The notes under the pieces: generated by a model
Databases searched by the model: none
What the model saw: only the letters and a program-made list of their open reading frames with translations
What the model was told of the DNA's origin: nothing
Shown here: piece after piece, positions 5,174-5,535 of the stretch
How positions within the stretch are numbered: the first letter of the stretch is position 1
How the letters are laid out: every line of letters begins with the position of its first letter
NCBI GenBank assembly: GCA_012842725.1
Contig: DUSG01000135.1
Coordinates: 1-5,535, forward strand
Origin: Clostridiales bacterium
Lineage (GTDB): Bacteria; Bacillota; Clostridia; Lutisporales; Lutisporaceae
Length of the DNA: 5,535 nt
Direction: 5' to 3'
Position numbers and translations under genes: made by a program

Positions 5174-5535
5174 TCAGCTTCTATCTTCAACTACCGCAAT
5201 TGCATCTATTTCAATCAAACTTAAGGGATTTGCAAGACCGGCAACTTTTAGAACCGTAATCAAAGGAGGTTTCTCCATTTCTCCGATTGTTTCCATGAAT
5301 GCTTTTAATGCAACTGCCGCATCGCATCCCTCAACCATATAGATATTAAGCTTTACAACATCATTAAAAGTAGCATTCTCTGAAGCCAAAGCTATTTTTA
5401 TATTTTCCAGAGCTTGCTTCGTCTGCAGTTCAAAATTATCCTTGCCTACCAACCGTCCCTCAGAGTTAATGGCATTTTGCCCTCCGATATAAATTGTCTT
5501 AGCATTGCCCCTGACTGTTACCACCTGACTATAAA
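5174..5535 (-). CDS. RidA/YjgF/UK114-family protein, 5' end off the window
   Basis: The 120 visible codons align with the Rid family: YSQVVTVRGNAKTIYIGGQ (the first strands), LQTKQALENIKIALASENATFNDVVKLNIYMV in the middle, and LIEIDAIAV at the end. RidA proteins are cytosolic trimers of about 125-130 aa; RidA itself hydrolyses reactive enamine/imine intermediates from PLP enzymes such as 2-aminoacrylate. Here the segment corresponding to PARSCVEV of E. coli RidA reads PPLITVLKV, so the catalytic Arg (R105 in E. coli) is replaced by Leu. The protein thus belongs to the Rid subfamilies without proven deaminase activity. GTG 5524 is not the real start, because YSQ, typical of the family, continues in frame upstream to the window edge; only some 8-15 residues should be missing. 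It ends 91 nt before the cyclase. Confidence 0.9.
   Translation of the reverse strand, partial: YSQVVTVRGNAKTIYIGGQNAINSEGRLVGKDNFELQTKQALENIKIALASENATFNDVVKLNIYMVEGCDAAVALKAFMETIGEMEKPPLITVLKVAGLANPLSLIEIDAIAVVEDRS

Noticed and set aside
1..5535. CRISPR array, tRNA or rRNA genes, insertion sequence
   Set aside because: No regularly spaced repeats, no tRNA-like or rRNA-like sequence and no transposase motifs were seen on either strand.

Overview
The window looks like chromosomal DNA of a low-GC Firmicute, most likely a member of the Clostridia. I base this on AT-rich intergenic DNA, strong AGGAG/GGAGG-type ribosome binding sites, GTG starts, an ECF sigma remnant of clostridial flavour and an S-layer-type surface protein. 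No species is claimed. Every gene I can support reads on the minus strand, so the transcription order is from high to low coordinates.

In transcription order: a RidA/YjgF-family gene (5535-5174) enters from the right edge without its 5' end. It is followed by a seven-helix membrane diguanylate cyclase with an intact GGDEF signature (5082-3991). Next comes a 34-codon ORF (3977-3873) that lies partly in a 55-nt repeated element. It runs up to the ribosome binding site of a D-aminoacyl-tRNA deacylase of the archaeal/plant DTD2 (GEK1) type (3857-2907). A second copy of the repeat (2900-2848) precedes a parallel beta-helix protein (2811-1795), and 17 nt later comes a 65-aa coiled-coil protein (1777-1580). 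A good intrinsic terminator (1563-1527) closes this group.

Below the terminator is decayed DNA. A promoter and a perfect ribosome binding site lead into the first ~60 codons of an ECF sigma factor. That reading frame is broken by an extra A in an A run. It is then joined directly to the inside of a large cell-surface protein gene (Ig-like and MBG repeats) that carries stops and frameshifts. Only the last 323 codons of the surface gene are open, and they run off the left edge toward where SLH anchoring domains would be expected.

The functional theme of the intact part is mixed: a Rid-family protein, c-di-GMP synthesis, tRNA proofreading or damage control, and an unassigned beta-helix/coiled-coil pair. 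The most unusual items are the archaeal-type deacylase in an apparent bacterium, and the imperfect direct repeat in the leaders of two consecutive genes, which looks more like an RNA or DNA element than a conserved peptide.
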